Shown: positions 27,460 to 35,449, numbered from the stretch's first letter. The stretch: DNA of 64,000 nt from Lentisphaera profundi (GCF_028728065.1 NZ_CP117812.1:1984001-2048000); one strand, 5' to 3'. Made by a program: numbers and translations. Notes: generated by a model not told the origin, from the sequence alone.

Positions 27460-28404
27460 ATGAAACAGCAAATCAGAGTTTTCCTGAGAATGGGGCTTTT
27501 GCTTATCTGTGGCATCTGCAGTGCCAAAGAGAAGTTTAAACACGTGGAATACTACGTTTGGAATAGGCTCGCGGAAAAAGCGATTGATAAGAAGGCTATT
27601 AAAAATGTCAGCATACTCTACTACTTTAAGCTTGTCCCGGATAAGGAAGGACACCTTAAACCGAGTAAGGAATATGTCGCGCAGCTGGCCAAGCTCAAGA
27701 GTGCTAAGGGTATAAAAACCGAACTCTGGCTTGGATTGGGTACCCTTGACAATATCGCGAAAGACCCAGAAAAACAGGATGTGTTTATCAAGGATCTTCA
27801 CTCTTTGTGCAGGACCTACCTCTTCCAAGGTATTGATGTCGACTGGGAAGGTGAGCATATTGACAACGATGACTACACGCGAATTCTCAAACGACTGTCG
27901 AAGGAGTTCAGACCCTCCAGAAAGATAGCGATCTCGGTCGGCACCTACGGGCATTACATCGTCAAAGCGAGGATGACAAAGGAGTATGCGGATTACGTAA
28001 ATATTCAGTGCTACTACAGCACTACCAACAGCTGGTCGGTGAAGCAGATGGGAGATATCCTGCAGTCGTTTCACTCCAAATCTTCCGTGCCGAAATCCAG
28101 GATTCTACTTGGTCTTCCACTCTATGGTGCACTCGATGCCCGCAAGCACGGCAGCGAAGGTGGTACTGCTTATCGCACCATGATTGAGCAGGGGGCTGAT
28201 TCCAGAAAGAATACATGGAAGGAACCGTCTTCAGGAAAGGTCAATCACTACAGCGGTGTTCCTCTGATAAAGGAAAAGACCCGCTACGCCAGAGATAACG
28301 GATATGCAGGTGTTTTTACCTGGGAGATCTCTTTGGATGTTCCCTATGAATCGAAAGATTCCATTCTTAAGGCTATCGACGAGGTGATACAGAAAGGTAG
28401 ATAG
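27460..28404 (+). CDS. Secreted GH18-family (chitinase-like) protein
   Basis: 314 residues. N-terminal signal peptide (VFLRMGLLLICGICSA). The GH18 barrel shows GIDVDWE with D126, D128 and the catalytic acid E130. The first Asp of the usual D-x-x-D-x-D-x-E is Q123 here. Further barrel strands include ILLGLPLYG and GVFTWEISLD. Family members cleave chitin or peptidoglycan-type GlcNAc linkages; the first Asp is not strictly required, so activity is plausible but unproven. The gene is visibly GC-richer than its neighbours, which suggests separate acquisition. Its ribosome binding site (AAGGGG, about 12 nt before the ATG) is loosely placed. A repeat with a terminator-like hairpin follows it. Confidence 0.85.
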   Translation: MKQQIRVFLRMGLLLICGICSAKEKFKHVEYYVWNRLAEKAIDKKAIKNVSILYYFKLVPDKEGHLKPSKEYVAQLAKLKSAKGIKTELWLGLGTLDNIAKDPEKQDVFIKDLHSLCRTYLFQGIDVDWEGEHIDNDDYTRILKRLSKEFRPSRKIAISVGTYGHYIVKARMTKEYADYVNIQCYYSTTNSWSVKQMGDILQSFHSKSSVPKSRILLGLPLYGALDARKHGSEGGTAYRTMIEQGADSRKNTWKEPSSGKVNHYSGVPLIKEKTRYARDNGYAGVFTWEISLDVPYESKDSILKAIDEVIQKGR

Positions 28405-28503
28405 AGCGTGTCTTTCTTCCTGAGAGAAATCATCAGCTATATCTATTTACTGTTCCTGGCGGAGCTTTGGCCTGCGTCCACGGAAAATTGAAAATAAAGG
28501 ATG

Positions 28504-28645
28504 AAAAATAAAGGACAGGCCTTCTGGGAGGGCTGGTTTAAATAAAAGAGTCTCTAACTAGGCTCTTTTTCGTTTAGTTGCTAGATAGCTAAGAAAACTA
28601 ATCAAATTACTAGTCGATTGAGTTAAAAGCGTCTAAAATAAAAAT
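28504..28645 (+). repeat. Island repeat copy after the GH18 gene
   Basis: GAAAAATAAAGGACAGGCC, then CTGGTTTAAATAAAAGAG, the hairpin, CGTTTAGTTGCTAGATAGC and CTAATCAAATTACTAGTCG. Compared with unit A2 it lacks the segment between two TTTTTCGTTT direct repeats, as if deleted by recombination between them. The sequence diverges after about 28645. Confidence 0.85.
28547..28570 (+). terminator. Rho-independent terminator-like hairpin after GH18 gene
   Basis: AGAGTC (28547-28552) pairs with GGCTCT (28561-28566) around TCTAACTA, followed by T's. It lies about 140 nt after the GH18 stop in the right orientation to end its transcript, and it is part of the repeat. Confidence 0.6.
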
Positions 28646-28652
28646 GCATTCC

Positions 28653-28705
28653 TAAGTATGAGCTTTAGTGAGATTTTGCTTAGACTCAAATCTCGGTCAT
28701 TACTA
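28653..28705 (+). repeat. parDE-flanking direct repeat, left copy
   Basis: An imperfect ~54-bp direct repeat shared with 29473-29527. Common blocks are TAAG-ATG-GCT--AGTGA and CTCAAATCTCGGTC-TTA. It lies about 130 nt before parD. Nothing else in the window matches it. Confidence 0.7.
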
Positions 28706-28784
28706 TAAAAATTAAAAAATCACCCCAACACAATGAACTACGTATATAGATTTACCTATTGAACTTTATGAGAATAATTAGTAA

Positions 28785-28801
28785 TTGGCAATTATTGACA
28801 A
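28785..28801. promoter_or_regulatory. Probable parDE operator/promoter
   Basis: TTGGCAATTATTGACAA is a near-perfect inverted repeat (7 of 8 pairs around a central T). It contains TTGACA (28795-28800), a perfect -35 box, with AT-rich DNA at the -10 position. ParD antitoxins usually repress their own operon by binding palindromes over the promoter, so this is the natural operator. The -10 box is weak, so the exact start is not fixed. Confidence 0.5.
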
Positions 28802-28836
28802 TATATTAAAGCAATTAAAAATAATAGGTATTAACT

Positions 28837-29112
28837 ATGTCTACACGAAATATCAGCCTTACTGAACACTACGACCAATTCGTAGCAAGTTCGGTAACCA
28901 CAGGTCGTTACCAAAATGCAAGCGAAGTAGTTCGTGCGGGTTTACGCTTACTAGAAGATAGAGAAAACGAACAACAACTAAAGTTGAAAAATTTACAAAA
29001 TATAACTCAAGCATCCTTTAAGGCTATGGATAAGGGTGAATTTTCTTCTCGTTCATTCGATGATATTGCTGATAGTATTGTATGTCTATCGATCAATGAG
29101 AAACATGGATGA
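28837..29112 (+). CDS. parD: ParD-family antitoxin
   Basis: 91 residues. The N-terminus MSTRNISLTEHYDQFV and the following YQNASEVVRAGLRLLEDRE are the ribbon-helix-helix DNA-binding domain of type II ParD (CC2985-like) antitoxins. The C-terminal half (SFKAMDKGEFSSRSFDDI) is the toxin-binding tail. The stop overlaps the start of the toxin gene by 4 nt (ATGA), so the two are coupled. The operon is probably autoregulated through the inverted repeat at 28785-28801. Confidence 0.95.
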   Translation: MSTRNISLTEHYDQFVASSVTTGRYQNASEVVRAGLRLLEDRENEQQLKLKNLQNITQASFKAMDKGEFSSRSFDDIADSIVCLSINEKHG

Positions 29113-29447
29113 GTTACACACTTGTTCTTTCAAAACAAGCTGAAGTCGATTTACTAGATGTATTACAATATACATTTGACAGTTTTGGCGAACGTCAATA
29201 CTGGATTTACCGTGATTTAATTAAAGAAACCATAGCTCTCATTACTGAAACCCCTTTACATGTAGCTTCTCGTTCACGCCATGAATTGGCTGCAGATGCT
29301 AGAACTTATCATATCAGTAACCCTAAATCCAGGGCTTCTCATTTTTTACTTTACCGTATCAACGAAAATGAACAGCAAATAGAATTAGGCCGTATTCTTC
29401 ATGAAACTGTTGATATTGAAAGACAGTTACCTACTAATTTCGAATAG
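29109..29447 (+). CDS. parE: ParE-family toxin
   Basis: 112 residues. The RelE/ParE fold is indicated by YTLVLSKQAEVDLLDVLQYT, the conserved Arg/His-rich middle (HVASRSRHELAADARTYHI) and the strand RILHETVDIERQLP. ParE toxins usually poison DNA gyrase. The gene directly follows and overlaps the parD-like antitoxin. Both lie between two imperfect direct repeats, which suggests that the pair moves or was acquired as a unit. Confidence 0.94.
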   Translation: MSYTLVLSKQAEVDLLDVLQYTFDSFGERQYWIYRDLIKETIALITETPLHVASRSRHELAADARTYHISNPKSRASHFLLYRINENEQQIELGRILHETVDIERQLPTNFE

Positions 29448-29472
29448 TAGATTTATCTCCTAAAAACAATGT

Positions 29473-29527
29473 TAAGCATGGGCTACAGTGAAAAGTTTCG
29501 CTTCGCTCAAATCTCGGTCGTTAAATT
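29473..29527 (+). repeat. parDE-flanking direct repeat, right copy
   Basis: Matches 28653-28705: TAAGCATGGGCTACAGTGA and CTCAAATCTCGGTCGTTA here against TAAGTATGAGCTTTAGTGA and CTCAAATCTCGGTCATTA there. It starts 26 nt after the parE stop and ends just before the ATG at 29532. It therefore decides against the upstream ATGs at 29469 and 29478 as starts of the next gene. Confidence 0.7.
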
Positions 29528-29531
29528 TAAA

Positions 29532-30128
29532 ATGCCATCAATAAGAACAGATGTATTAGTGGATCGAGATTATCGTGAGTGGCATGGTGGAATTGCTCTT
29601 TACGGCTTTTGGTGTGTTCAAATTGAGGATAGTTCTTGGATTGATCGCTTAAATTGTGTAAAATCCTCGTTCAAGCCATTTCTTCAAGATGGCTATCAGC
29701 GCTTTCCGCATGTCACCATTGCAACTGTTGGCTTGATGAACGATGAGAATTGGCGTGTTGCTAATCGTCAGATAAAATTGTTACGGATGCTGAAGCTAAG
29801 TAAAATCGGTTTGTCTTGGAAGGCTGTCTCTTCTTATATTCACTCTCCAATTGTTCGTGTTTCTTCATCGAAGAACTATTTATCGAAGATTAGAGAGCAA
29901 CTTCATTTGATTTCACTTGGTGATGATTCAAGTGATTTCGACCCGCATATTACCTTGGGGTACTATTCTTCTATTACATCCATAGATAGTACTCTAATGA
30001 CGGGCGAGGAAAGCTGCGTACAAAAATTTGATAGCCTGGAAATCGGAGAAATTAAGTTTTGTACCTATGAAACACATACTATCAAGGGCTCTCTTTCCGT
30101 TCAGTCTAGCATTGATCTGCGTGGATAA
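29532..30128 (+). CDS. 2H phosphoesterase (LigT/2'-5' RNA ligase-like)
   Basis: 198 residues from ATG 29532; a frame opening at 29469 would translate the intergenic repeat. Two H-x-T motifs are present: H60-V-T62 (FPHVTIATVG) and H139-I-T141 (DPHITLGYY). These are the catalytic pair of the 2H superfamily, whose members hydrolyse or form 2',5' or cyclic phosphodiester bonds in RNA or nucleotides. About 80 residues separate the motifs, normal for the family. No obvious ribosome binding site precedes it. Its position beside parDE and close to a HEPN-like gene is suggestive of RNA-related defence or stress, but there is no direct evidence. Confidence 0.75.
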   Translation: MPSIRTDVLVDRDYREWHGGIALYGFWCVQIEDSSWIDRLNCVKSSFKPFLQDGYQRFPHVTIATVGLMNDENWRVANRQIKLLRMLKLSKIGLSWKAVSSYIHSPIVRVSSSKNYLSKIREQLHLISLGDDSSDFDPHITLGYYSSITSIDSTLMTGEESCVQKFDSLEIGEIKFCTYETHTIKGSLSVQSSIDLRG

Positions 30129-30152
30129 AATTTAACAAAGCCATCAAAGAAT

Positions 30153-30193
30153 AGAAAATAGAGGACAGGCCTTCTACGAGAAGCTGATTTAAA
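30153..30193 (+). repeat. Last copy of the island repeat
   Basis: AGAAAATAGAGGACAGGCC, then TTCTACGAGAAGCTGATTT. It matches the 45-bp units at 25.9 kb with one inserted A and one substitution. It lies between the converging 2H and rhomboid genes and marks the right end of the repeat-bearing island. Confidence 0.85.
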
Positions 30194-30216
30194 AGCAAAA
30201 TACATAGCTGCTAAAA

Positions 30217-30789
30217 CTAACGTTGACGTTTCCCTAATATCTTGGCAAATAAAACCCCTGCGATCATTCCAAATAAATGACTCTCCCATGAGATAAAGCC
30301 CTCGGTGGGCAAGACTTGAAAGACCATGCCTCCATAGAGTAAGCCAATCAAAATTGCCAGAAAAAAGGCTTTCCAATTTTTAGCAAACCATCCCGAAGCG
30401 ACGACAAAGCCAAAATAAGCAAAGATCAATAGACTCGAACCCGCATGAACTGAAGCGGGTCGCCCCACACACCACACTGCGAGTCCCGCAAAAAAACAGC
30501 TAAAGAGCGTTAGCTTAACAAAAATACGGCGATCTTCTAAGACTACCAAGCCACCCAATATGGCGAATGAAATACTATTGAGTAAATAATGTTCTGGAGA
30601 GAAATGTAAAAAGGGTGCGCTAAATATTGCCCACAGTCGTGAAGGCTCACGGGGGATAATCCCACCATTGACACTCAAGGCATAATGAGTCATGTGATTC
30701 ACAAACTCTAATAGGCCCATAAAAACCAGGAGTGAGGCTACCCAACGAAAAGATATTTTAAACCTTTCCCAAAACTTCATTTTCGCCAT
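30217..30789 (-). CDS. Rhomboid-family intramembrane serine protease
   Basis: 190 residues, six predicted membrane helices. The catalytic serine is S119 in HAGSSLLIF and the histidine H171 in WESHLFGMIAGV, the two rhomboid signatures. The HF region at 62-63 and N71 also fit family positions. AGGAG lies 6 nt before the ATG. Rhomboids cut membrane-spanning substrates; nothing nearby reveals the target. It is the first ordinary gene right of the accessory island. Confidence 0.9.
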   Translation of the reverse strand: MAKMKFWERFKISFRWVASLLVFMGLLEFVNHMTHYALSVNGGIIPREPSRLWAIFSAPFLHFSPEHYLLNSISFAILGGLVVLEDRRIFVKLTLFSCFFAGLAVWCVGRPASVHAGSSLLIFAYFGFVVASGWFAKNWKAFFLAILIGLLYGGMVFQVLPTEGFISWESHLFGMIAGVLFAKILGKRQR

Positions 30790-30848
30790 TACTCACTCCT
30801 TGCTAGTATCATTCACTGGACAGTAAATTTCATATTGTGGCTAATGTA

Positions 30849-31223
30849 TTAAAGCCAGTTAATTAAATACGAAATCCATATAGCACAGGCCATTAAAATC
30901 GTAAGCATTACGGCTGCAGAGCCGATATCTTTGGCTCGCTTAGAGAGTGGATGTAACTCGGGACCAATACGATCAATAGCCGCTTCAATTGCTGAGTTTA
31001 ATAATTCAACGATAAGCAAGAACCATAGGCTACCCAAGAGTAGTACATAATCGATAAGAGTATTGCCTAAAAAAAAGGCGAAAGGACTTAGAACTAGAAA
31101 GCCGATGGCTTCTTGACGAAAGGATTCTTCATATTTCCAGGCATCTTTAAGGCCATCAATAGAGTAACGAATAGTGTGGGTAAAACGAAGAAAACCTTTA
31201 TTAGGAGGTTTATTATGATGCAT
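30849..31223 (-). CDS. dgkA: Diacylglycerol/undecaprenol kinase (DgkA family)
   Basis: 124 residues with three membrane helices. The family signature ELLNSAIEAAIDRIGPELH and the following KRAKDIGSAAV carry the catalytic and metal-binding Glu/Asp residues. An N-terminal amphipathic part (GLKDAWKYEESFRQEA) also matches. The length is that of the short prokaryotic kinases. It phosphorylates diacylglycerol or undecaprenol at the inner membrane. Whether this one prefers lipid or undecaprenol cannot be told from sequence. It may be cotranscribed with the rhomboid gene 60 nt downstream. Confidence 0.93.
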   Translation of the reverse strand: MHHNKPPNKGFLRFTHTIRYSIDGLKDAWKYEESFRQEAIGFLVLSPFAFFLGNTLIDYVLLLGSLWFLLIVELLNSAIEAAIDRIGPELHPLSKRAKDIGSAAVMLTILMACAIWISYLINWL

Positions 31224-31681
31224 AAAAGACCTTGTAGTTATTTAAGTTCTGCAAACACTAAGTGCCCATTCACAAATATTTTATAGATAGCTAAACTATA
31301 AGGTTTTACTTTATTTACTCCTTCATTTGATGAAGAATCCACTACTTGTTCGAAGAACAAGTAGCTCTTAGTTTAGTTAACTAACTACAATTCACCATGA
31401 GTAGTGTTTATCCTCTGGTGCTAGAAGTACTAGCTTATTTAAAGTCATGCTGACTCTCCATTTTAATAGCCATGTCTTATTTAATTTGATGAATTTACTC
31501 TAGGATCCTAGGGCTCCAGAGAGGTGAATTCTGACCTTTACAAAGGTAACAAATCTTCATTTATTTTCACCACAGTAAAGTTAGCTTCTTCTTTTTATTG
31601 CTTAGGTCAAGTACTTTGTCACATGATCAAATTCGTAATTTCATTAAAAATGTTAAAGCAGGCTTAAAAAAGGATCTCTTT
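31224..31681. other. Hairpin-rich intergenic region before the ACR3 gene
   Basis: No gene is recognised in 458 nt between divergent genes. Inverted repeats: CTTCA-TTTGA-TGAAG (31321-31335); CTACTTGTTC-GAA-GAACAAGTAG (31342-31364), perfect with a 10-bp stem; GCTAG-AAGTA-CTAGC (31420-31434); the palindrome CTAGGATCCTAG near 31500; and ACCTTT-AC-AAAGGT near 31535. None is followed by a T-run that would make it a standard terminator. Codons 31598-31681 are open in frame with the ACR3 gene, but they lack an ATG start and probably are leader. Confidence 0.5.
31342..31364. repeat. Perfect 10-bp stem inverted repeat with GAA loop
   Basis: CTACTTGTTC pairs fully with GAACAAGTAG around GAA. Smaller inverted repeats with the same GAA centre occur at 6129-6141 and 6205-6215. 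It could be an operator for either divergent gene or an RNA hairpin; sequence alone does not decide. Confidence 0.6.
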
Positions 31682-32878
31682 ATGACTAGCGATATACCTT
31701 GTGAACCTAAAATGACTAGCCTTTTTGAACGCTATCTAAGTTTATGGATTGTTCTTTGTATTGTCCTTGGCATCATCATTGGTAAGCTGGCTCCAAATCT
31801 GGCAAAAACGCTCGATTCATTATCCATCAATGTTAATGGTGCACCTGTAGTTTCTATCCCTATTGCGATATGCCTCTTCTTTATGATGTATCCTATCATG
31901 GTAAAAATCGATTTTTCTAGTGTGGTAAAAGCAGGAAAAAGTGGCAAACCAGTTTTCCTTACGCTATTCATCAACTGGTGTATCGCACCATTCACCATGT
32001 ACGCCATATCTTGGCTATTTCTCGGTTTTTTACTAAAAGGAATGATTGGTGCCGAGGCTATGGATATAGTGAAGATGCCTTTCGGTCTTAATCTATCCGT
32101 AGGTGCTCAACATGGCGCGGGAACTGTCGTTCTTCAAGAAGGCATTAAAATGCTTGAGATCCCCCTGTGGCGCAGTTATTTTGCTGGCTGTGTTTTACTG
32201 GGGATTGCTCCCTGTACTGCCATGGTACTAGTGTGGGGCTATCTGGCAAAGGCTAATAATGGATTAACCTTAGTGATGGTAGCGATCAACTCTTTAGCTA
32301 TGCTGCTTCTATATGGCTTTCTAAGTAGTTTTTTACTAGGACTTGGTAAGCTTCCTATTCCCTGGCAGGCACTGTTTCTGTCAGTGACAATTTATGTAGC
32401 CTTACCACTCATCGCGGGCTACTTTTCAAGAAAGTGGATTATCGCCAAGAAGGGTATTGATTGGTTTAATGAGAAGTTCCTACACAGACTGACTCCGATT
32501 ACAATTTCAGCCTTGCTCTTAACACTGGTTCTATTGTTCAGCTTCAAAGGCGAAACCATACTTGCCAATCCCTTAACTATTCTATGGATTTCTATTCCAC
32601 TTTTTTTACACACTGTGCTTATCTTTACGTTTGGATATATCTTGGCTAAATTCTTTAAGCTCAAGTATGAAGATGCTGCACCCGTGGCGATGATTGGTGC
32701 CTCGAATCATTTTGAAGTCGCAATTGCCACCGCGGCCATGCTCTTTGGACTTGCTTCCGGTGCCGCACTAGCCACAGTAGTTGGCGTTCTGATTGAGGTG
32801 CCGCTCATGCTGATGCTAGTCAAAGTCTGTCGCTCAAGTCAAGGATGGTTTAAGTATGGGAAAAATAAAGACTCATAA
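31682..32878 (+). CDS. ACR3-family arsenite efflux transporter
   Basis: 398 residues from ATG 31682, chosen because AAAGGA lies 7 nt upstream. Ten hydrophobic segments. The ACR3 hallmark [16 protein letters not shown] with its conserved Cys is present, as are [11 protein letters not shown] in an earlier helix and [18 protein letters not shown] near the end. ACR3 carriers export arsenite (and sometimes antimonite) using the proton gradient. No arsR or arsenate reductase gene lies nearby, so this is an isolated resistance gene, possibly controlled from the hairpin-rich leader. Confidence 0.94.
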   Translation: MTSDIPCEPKMTSLFERYLSLWIVLCIVLGIIIGKLAPNLAKTLDSLSINVNGAPVVSIPIAICLFFMMYPIMVKIDFSSVVKAGKSGKPVFLTLFINWCIAPFTMYAISWLFLGFLLKGMIGAEAMDIVKMPFGLNLSVGAQHGAGTVVLQEGIKMLEIPLWRSYFAGCVLLGIAPCTAMVLVWGYLAKANNGLTLVMVAINSLAMLLLYGFLSSFLLGLGKLPIPWQALFLSVTIYVALPLIAGYFSRKWIIAKKGIDWFNEKFLHRLTPITISALLLTLVLLFSFKGETILANPLTILWISIPLFLHTVLIFTFGYILAKFFKLKYEDAAPVAMIGASNHFEVAIATAAMLFGLASGAALATVVGVLIEVPLMLMLVKVCRSSQGWFKYGKNKDS

Positions 32879-32976
32879 TCCTTCCATCTTAATGTTTTAT
32901 TATCCGCCGCCATATCGCAATGAAGTTATCAAATTTTACCGCCCATAAATCGATTCACAAATACACATGCTTATTT

Positions 32977-32996
32977 GTACCCGCATAGGAGGGTAC
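32977..32996. repeat. GTACCC/GGGTAC inverted repeat
   Basis: GTACCC (32977-32982) and GGGTAC (32991-32996) around an 8-nt loop, in the gap between the converging ACR3 and cysN genes. No T-run follows, so its role as a terminator is doubtful. Confidence 0.4.
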
Positions 32997-33053
32997 GGAA
33001 TTAAACTCTATAAAAGATAAGCGTCTCCGTCTTTTTAGACTAAACTCGGAAAC

Positions 33054-33080
33054 AAAAAAAGCACCCGCCGAAGTGGGTGC
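33054..33080 (-). terminator. Rho-independent terminator of cysDN
   Basis: On the minus strand GCACCC-ACTTCGGC-GGGTGC is followed by seven T's, 25 nt after the cysN stop. This is a textbook terminator for the leftward operon. Confidence 0.93.
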
Positions 33081-33104
33081 ATTTTTAAAGACTGGAAGTT
33101 AAAC

Positions 33105-34535
33105 TTACTTAAGTTTACTTATGTCAATACATTCCCAGTGAGGGTATTGTTCACGTACGTAAGCATTAAGTGTTAATTCATCTTCGCTAAATTCACGTCT
33201 GATCTCTGCTTCAGAAGAACTGAGTACAGAGGCAATCATGCCAGCTGCCATAGTTGTGTTACTGAGGCGATCAATAATAATGAAAGCCCCCGTTGCACGG
33301 CAAGTTTTATATTCGTCAACAGCCATTTTTTCACTGAGATTAACAACACAGCGAGCAATTTCGTTTAACTGTAATGAATCAACTGACTGCTTTTCCCAAG
33401 TATTCACATCAGTACGATACTCAATGTGACTAATGGTACCAGAGACAGTCTTTGTACCCACTTTGAAGTAGTACTCACGACCAGGCTCAAGAGCTTTTTC
33501 TGCCATCCAAACAAGATCGGCAGTAAAAGCATTTGTCACTTCAGGCTGATCATCTTTTTTCACGAGCATATTTCCACGACTGATGTCAATTTCGTCTTCA
33601 GTTGTGAGTGTTACTGCTTGACCCGCAAAACCGCATTCGAGTTCACCATCATAAGTGACAATGCTTTTGACTTTGCTTGTCATGCCCGAAGGAAGTGAAA
33701 CAATCTCATCACCTGGCTTAATTTCGCCTGAGGAAATTGTTCCGCAGAAACCACGGAAGTTTAAGTTGGGACGATTCACATACTGCACTGGGAAGCGGAA
33801 GTTTTCAAAATTCTTATCTTCAGAAATTTTAACTGTCTCAAGGACTTCCATCAATGATTGACCCTTGTACCATGGTGTCTGTGTACTCTTGTTCACTACG
33901 TTATCACCTTTGAGAGCGGACATAGGAACATAAATGGGATCTTTGATACCAAGCTCAGCGGCAATGCTTGTGTAGTCGGAAACGATTTTGTTATAAACAT
34001 CTTCGTTGAAAACTTCACCATCAATCTCGATATCCATCTTGTTTACCGCAATCACAACATGCTTAATGCCAAGTAGTGAAACGATGTAACTATGACGTCT
34101 AGTCTGAGTTTGAATACCATGACGAGCATCAATCAGAATAATGGCTAAATCACAAGTAGAAGCACCTGTAGCCATATTGCGAGTGTATTGCTCGTGACCA
34201 GGAGTATCACCAATGATAAACTTGCGATTATTTGTAGAGAAATAGCGATAGGCTACATCAATTGTAATCCCCTGCTCACGCTCAGCTTGTAAGCCGTCTG
34301 TAAGGAGTGCTAAGTCAAAGTCTTCATTGGTCGTGTTATACTTACTGGAATCTTTCTGAATCGCAGCTAACTGATCCTCATAAATCATTTTTGAATCATA
34401 CAATAAACGACCAATGAGAGTTGATTTCCCATCATCTACGCTACCACAAGTCAAAAAACGGAGAAGCTCTTTGTTTTCGTGCTCTTTAAGATAAGCGTGA
34501 ATATCTTCTGCAATAAGATCTGAACTATGTGACAT
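33105..34535 (-). CDS. cysN: Sulfate adenylyltransferase subunit 1 (GTPase CysN)
   Basis: 476 residues. GTPase motifs are GSVDDGKSTLIGRLLYDSK (G1), DTPGHEQYTRNMATGAS (G3) and NKMD (G4), followed by the EF-Tu-like beta-barrel domains. With CysD it forms ATP sulfurylase, using GTP hydrolysis to drive APS synthesis from sulfate. The start shares one base with the cysD stop (TAATG), so translation is coupled. No fused CysC kinase domain follows. The length equals stand-alone CysN. Confidence 0.97.
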   Translation of the reverse strand: MSHSSDLIAEDIHAYLKEHENKELLRFLTCGSVDDGKSTLIGRLLYDSKMIYEDQLAAIQKDSSKYNTTNEDFDLALLTDGLQAEREQGITIDVAYRYFSTNNRKFIIGDTPGHEQYTRNMATGASTCDLAIILIDARHGIQTQTRRHSYIVSLLGIKHVVIAVNKMDIEIDGEVFNEDVYNKIVSDYTSIAAELGIKDPIYVPMSALKGDNVVNKSTQTPWYKGQSLMEVLETVKISEDKNFENFRFPVQYVNRPNLNFRGFCGTISSGEIKPGDEIVSLPSGMTSKVKSIVTYDGELECGFAGQAVTLTTEDEIDISRGNMLVKKDDQPEVTNAFTADLVWMAEKALEPGREYYFKVGTKTVSGTISHIEYRTDVNTWEKQSVDSLQLNEIARCVVNLSEKMAVDEYKTCRATGAFIIIDRLSNTTMAAGMIASVLSSSEAEIRREFSEDELTLNAYVREQYPHWECIDISKLK

Positions 34536-35449
34536 TAGAAATACCCTTCGATTTTTTTCTTTTCCATGGAACCAGATGAATCGCTATCGATGACACGGCC
34601 CTGCCTCTCAGAAGTCTTAGTGAGAAGCATTTCCTGAATAATTTCCGGAAGCGTTGCTGCTTCGGATTCAACTGCACCCGTAAGTGGGTAGCAACCTAAA
34701 GTCCTAAAGCGTACGCTCTCCATAGTAGCTTGCTCACCTTCTGCCAATTCAAGACGGTCATCATCAATAAGGATTTTTACACCGTCGCGAACGACTACTG
34801 GACGTGGCTTAGAATAATAAAGTGGGACAATCTCGATATTTTCGAGATAGATGTATTGCCAGATATCTAACTCTGTCCAGTTGGACATTGGGAAGACACG
34901 GATACTCTCGCCTTTGCGAACGCGCGGGTTATAGAGGTTCCAAAGTTCAGGACGCTGATTTTTTGGGTCCCAACGGTGATTACGATCACGAAAAGAGAAT
35001 ATGCGTTCTTTTGCACGAGACTTTTCTTCGTCGCGACGAGCACCACCAAAAGCGGCATCAAAACCGTAAATATCTAAAGCTTTTTTCAAACCCTGAGTTT
35101 TCATGATATCAGTGTGAACTGCACTACCGTGAACAAAGGGGTTGATATTCATTTCAAGACCCTCAGGGTTCTTGTATACGATGAGGTCAAGATCTTTCTT
35201 CTTGATGAATTCATCACGAAATTGAATCATTTCTTTAAACTTCCAGTTGGTATCAACGTGGAGAAGTTTAAAGGGAAGTTTTGCGGGAAAAAAGGCTTTG
35301 AGTGCCAAGTGAAGCAGAACTGAAGAATCCTTGCCTACTGAGTAGAGCATGACAGGATTATCGAATTCAGCTGCAACTTCACGGAAAATGTGAATACTTT
35401 CCGCTTCTAGCGCCTTCAGGTGTGTAACACGATGCTCAGGAAGTGACAT
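34535..35449 (-). CDS. cysD: Sulfate adenylyltransferase subunit 2 (CysD)
   Basis: 304 residues. The PAPS-reductase-type PP-loop [14 protein letters not shown], the motif [18 protein letters not shown] and the typical end ([21 protein letters not shown]-like) identify CysD. AGGA lies 8 nt before the ATG. It catalyses adenylyl transfer from ATP to sulfate in the cytosol, with CysN. No cysC, cysH or sulfite reductase genes are in the window, so the rest of the pathway is elsewhere or APS serves another use. Confidence 0.97.
   Translation of the reverse strand: MSLPEHRVTHLKALEAESIHIFREVAAEFDNPVMLYSVGKDSSVLLHLALKAFFPAKLPFKLLHVDTNWKFKEMIQFRDEFIKKKDLDLIVYKNPEGLEMNINPFVHGSAVHTDIMKTQGLKKALDIYGFDAAFGGARRDEEKSRAKERIFSFRDRNHRWDPKNQRPELWNLYNPRVRKGESIRVFPMSNWTELDIWQYIYLENIEIVPLYYSKPRPVVVRDGVKILIDDDRLELAEGEQATMESVRFRTLGCYPLTGAVESEAATLPEIIQEMLLTKTSERQGRVIDSDSSGSMEKKKIEGYF

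Noticed and set aside
27439-28074. Minus-strand open frame of 211 codons opposite the GH18 gene
   Set aside because: It is antisense to a clear GH18 domain with signal peptide. Open antisense frames are expected in GC-richer DNA.
29469-29531. Earlier start for the 2H phosphoesterase
   Set aside because: This stretch is the right-hand copy of the parDE-flanking repeat, whose left copy is non-coding.
25681-30193. Integron-type cassette array
   Set aside because: Same-orientation repeats separate the genes, but no paired RYYYAAC/GTTRRRY core sites or palindromic attC structure are present and no integrase is in the window.
31598-31681. N-terminal extension of the ACR3 carrier
   Set aside because: The extension has no ATG start, while AAAGGA precedes the ATG at 31682 and the protein from there has the normal length.
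33105-35449. cysDN as part of a complete sulfate assimilation cluster
   Set aside because: No cysC, cysH or sulfite reductase gene is adjacent; the neighbours are ACR3 and an M16C peptidase.
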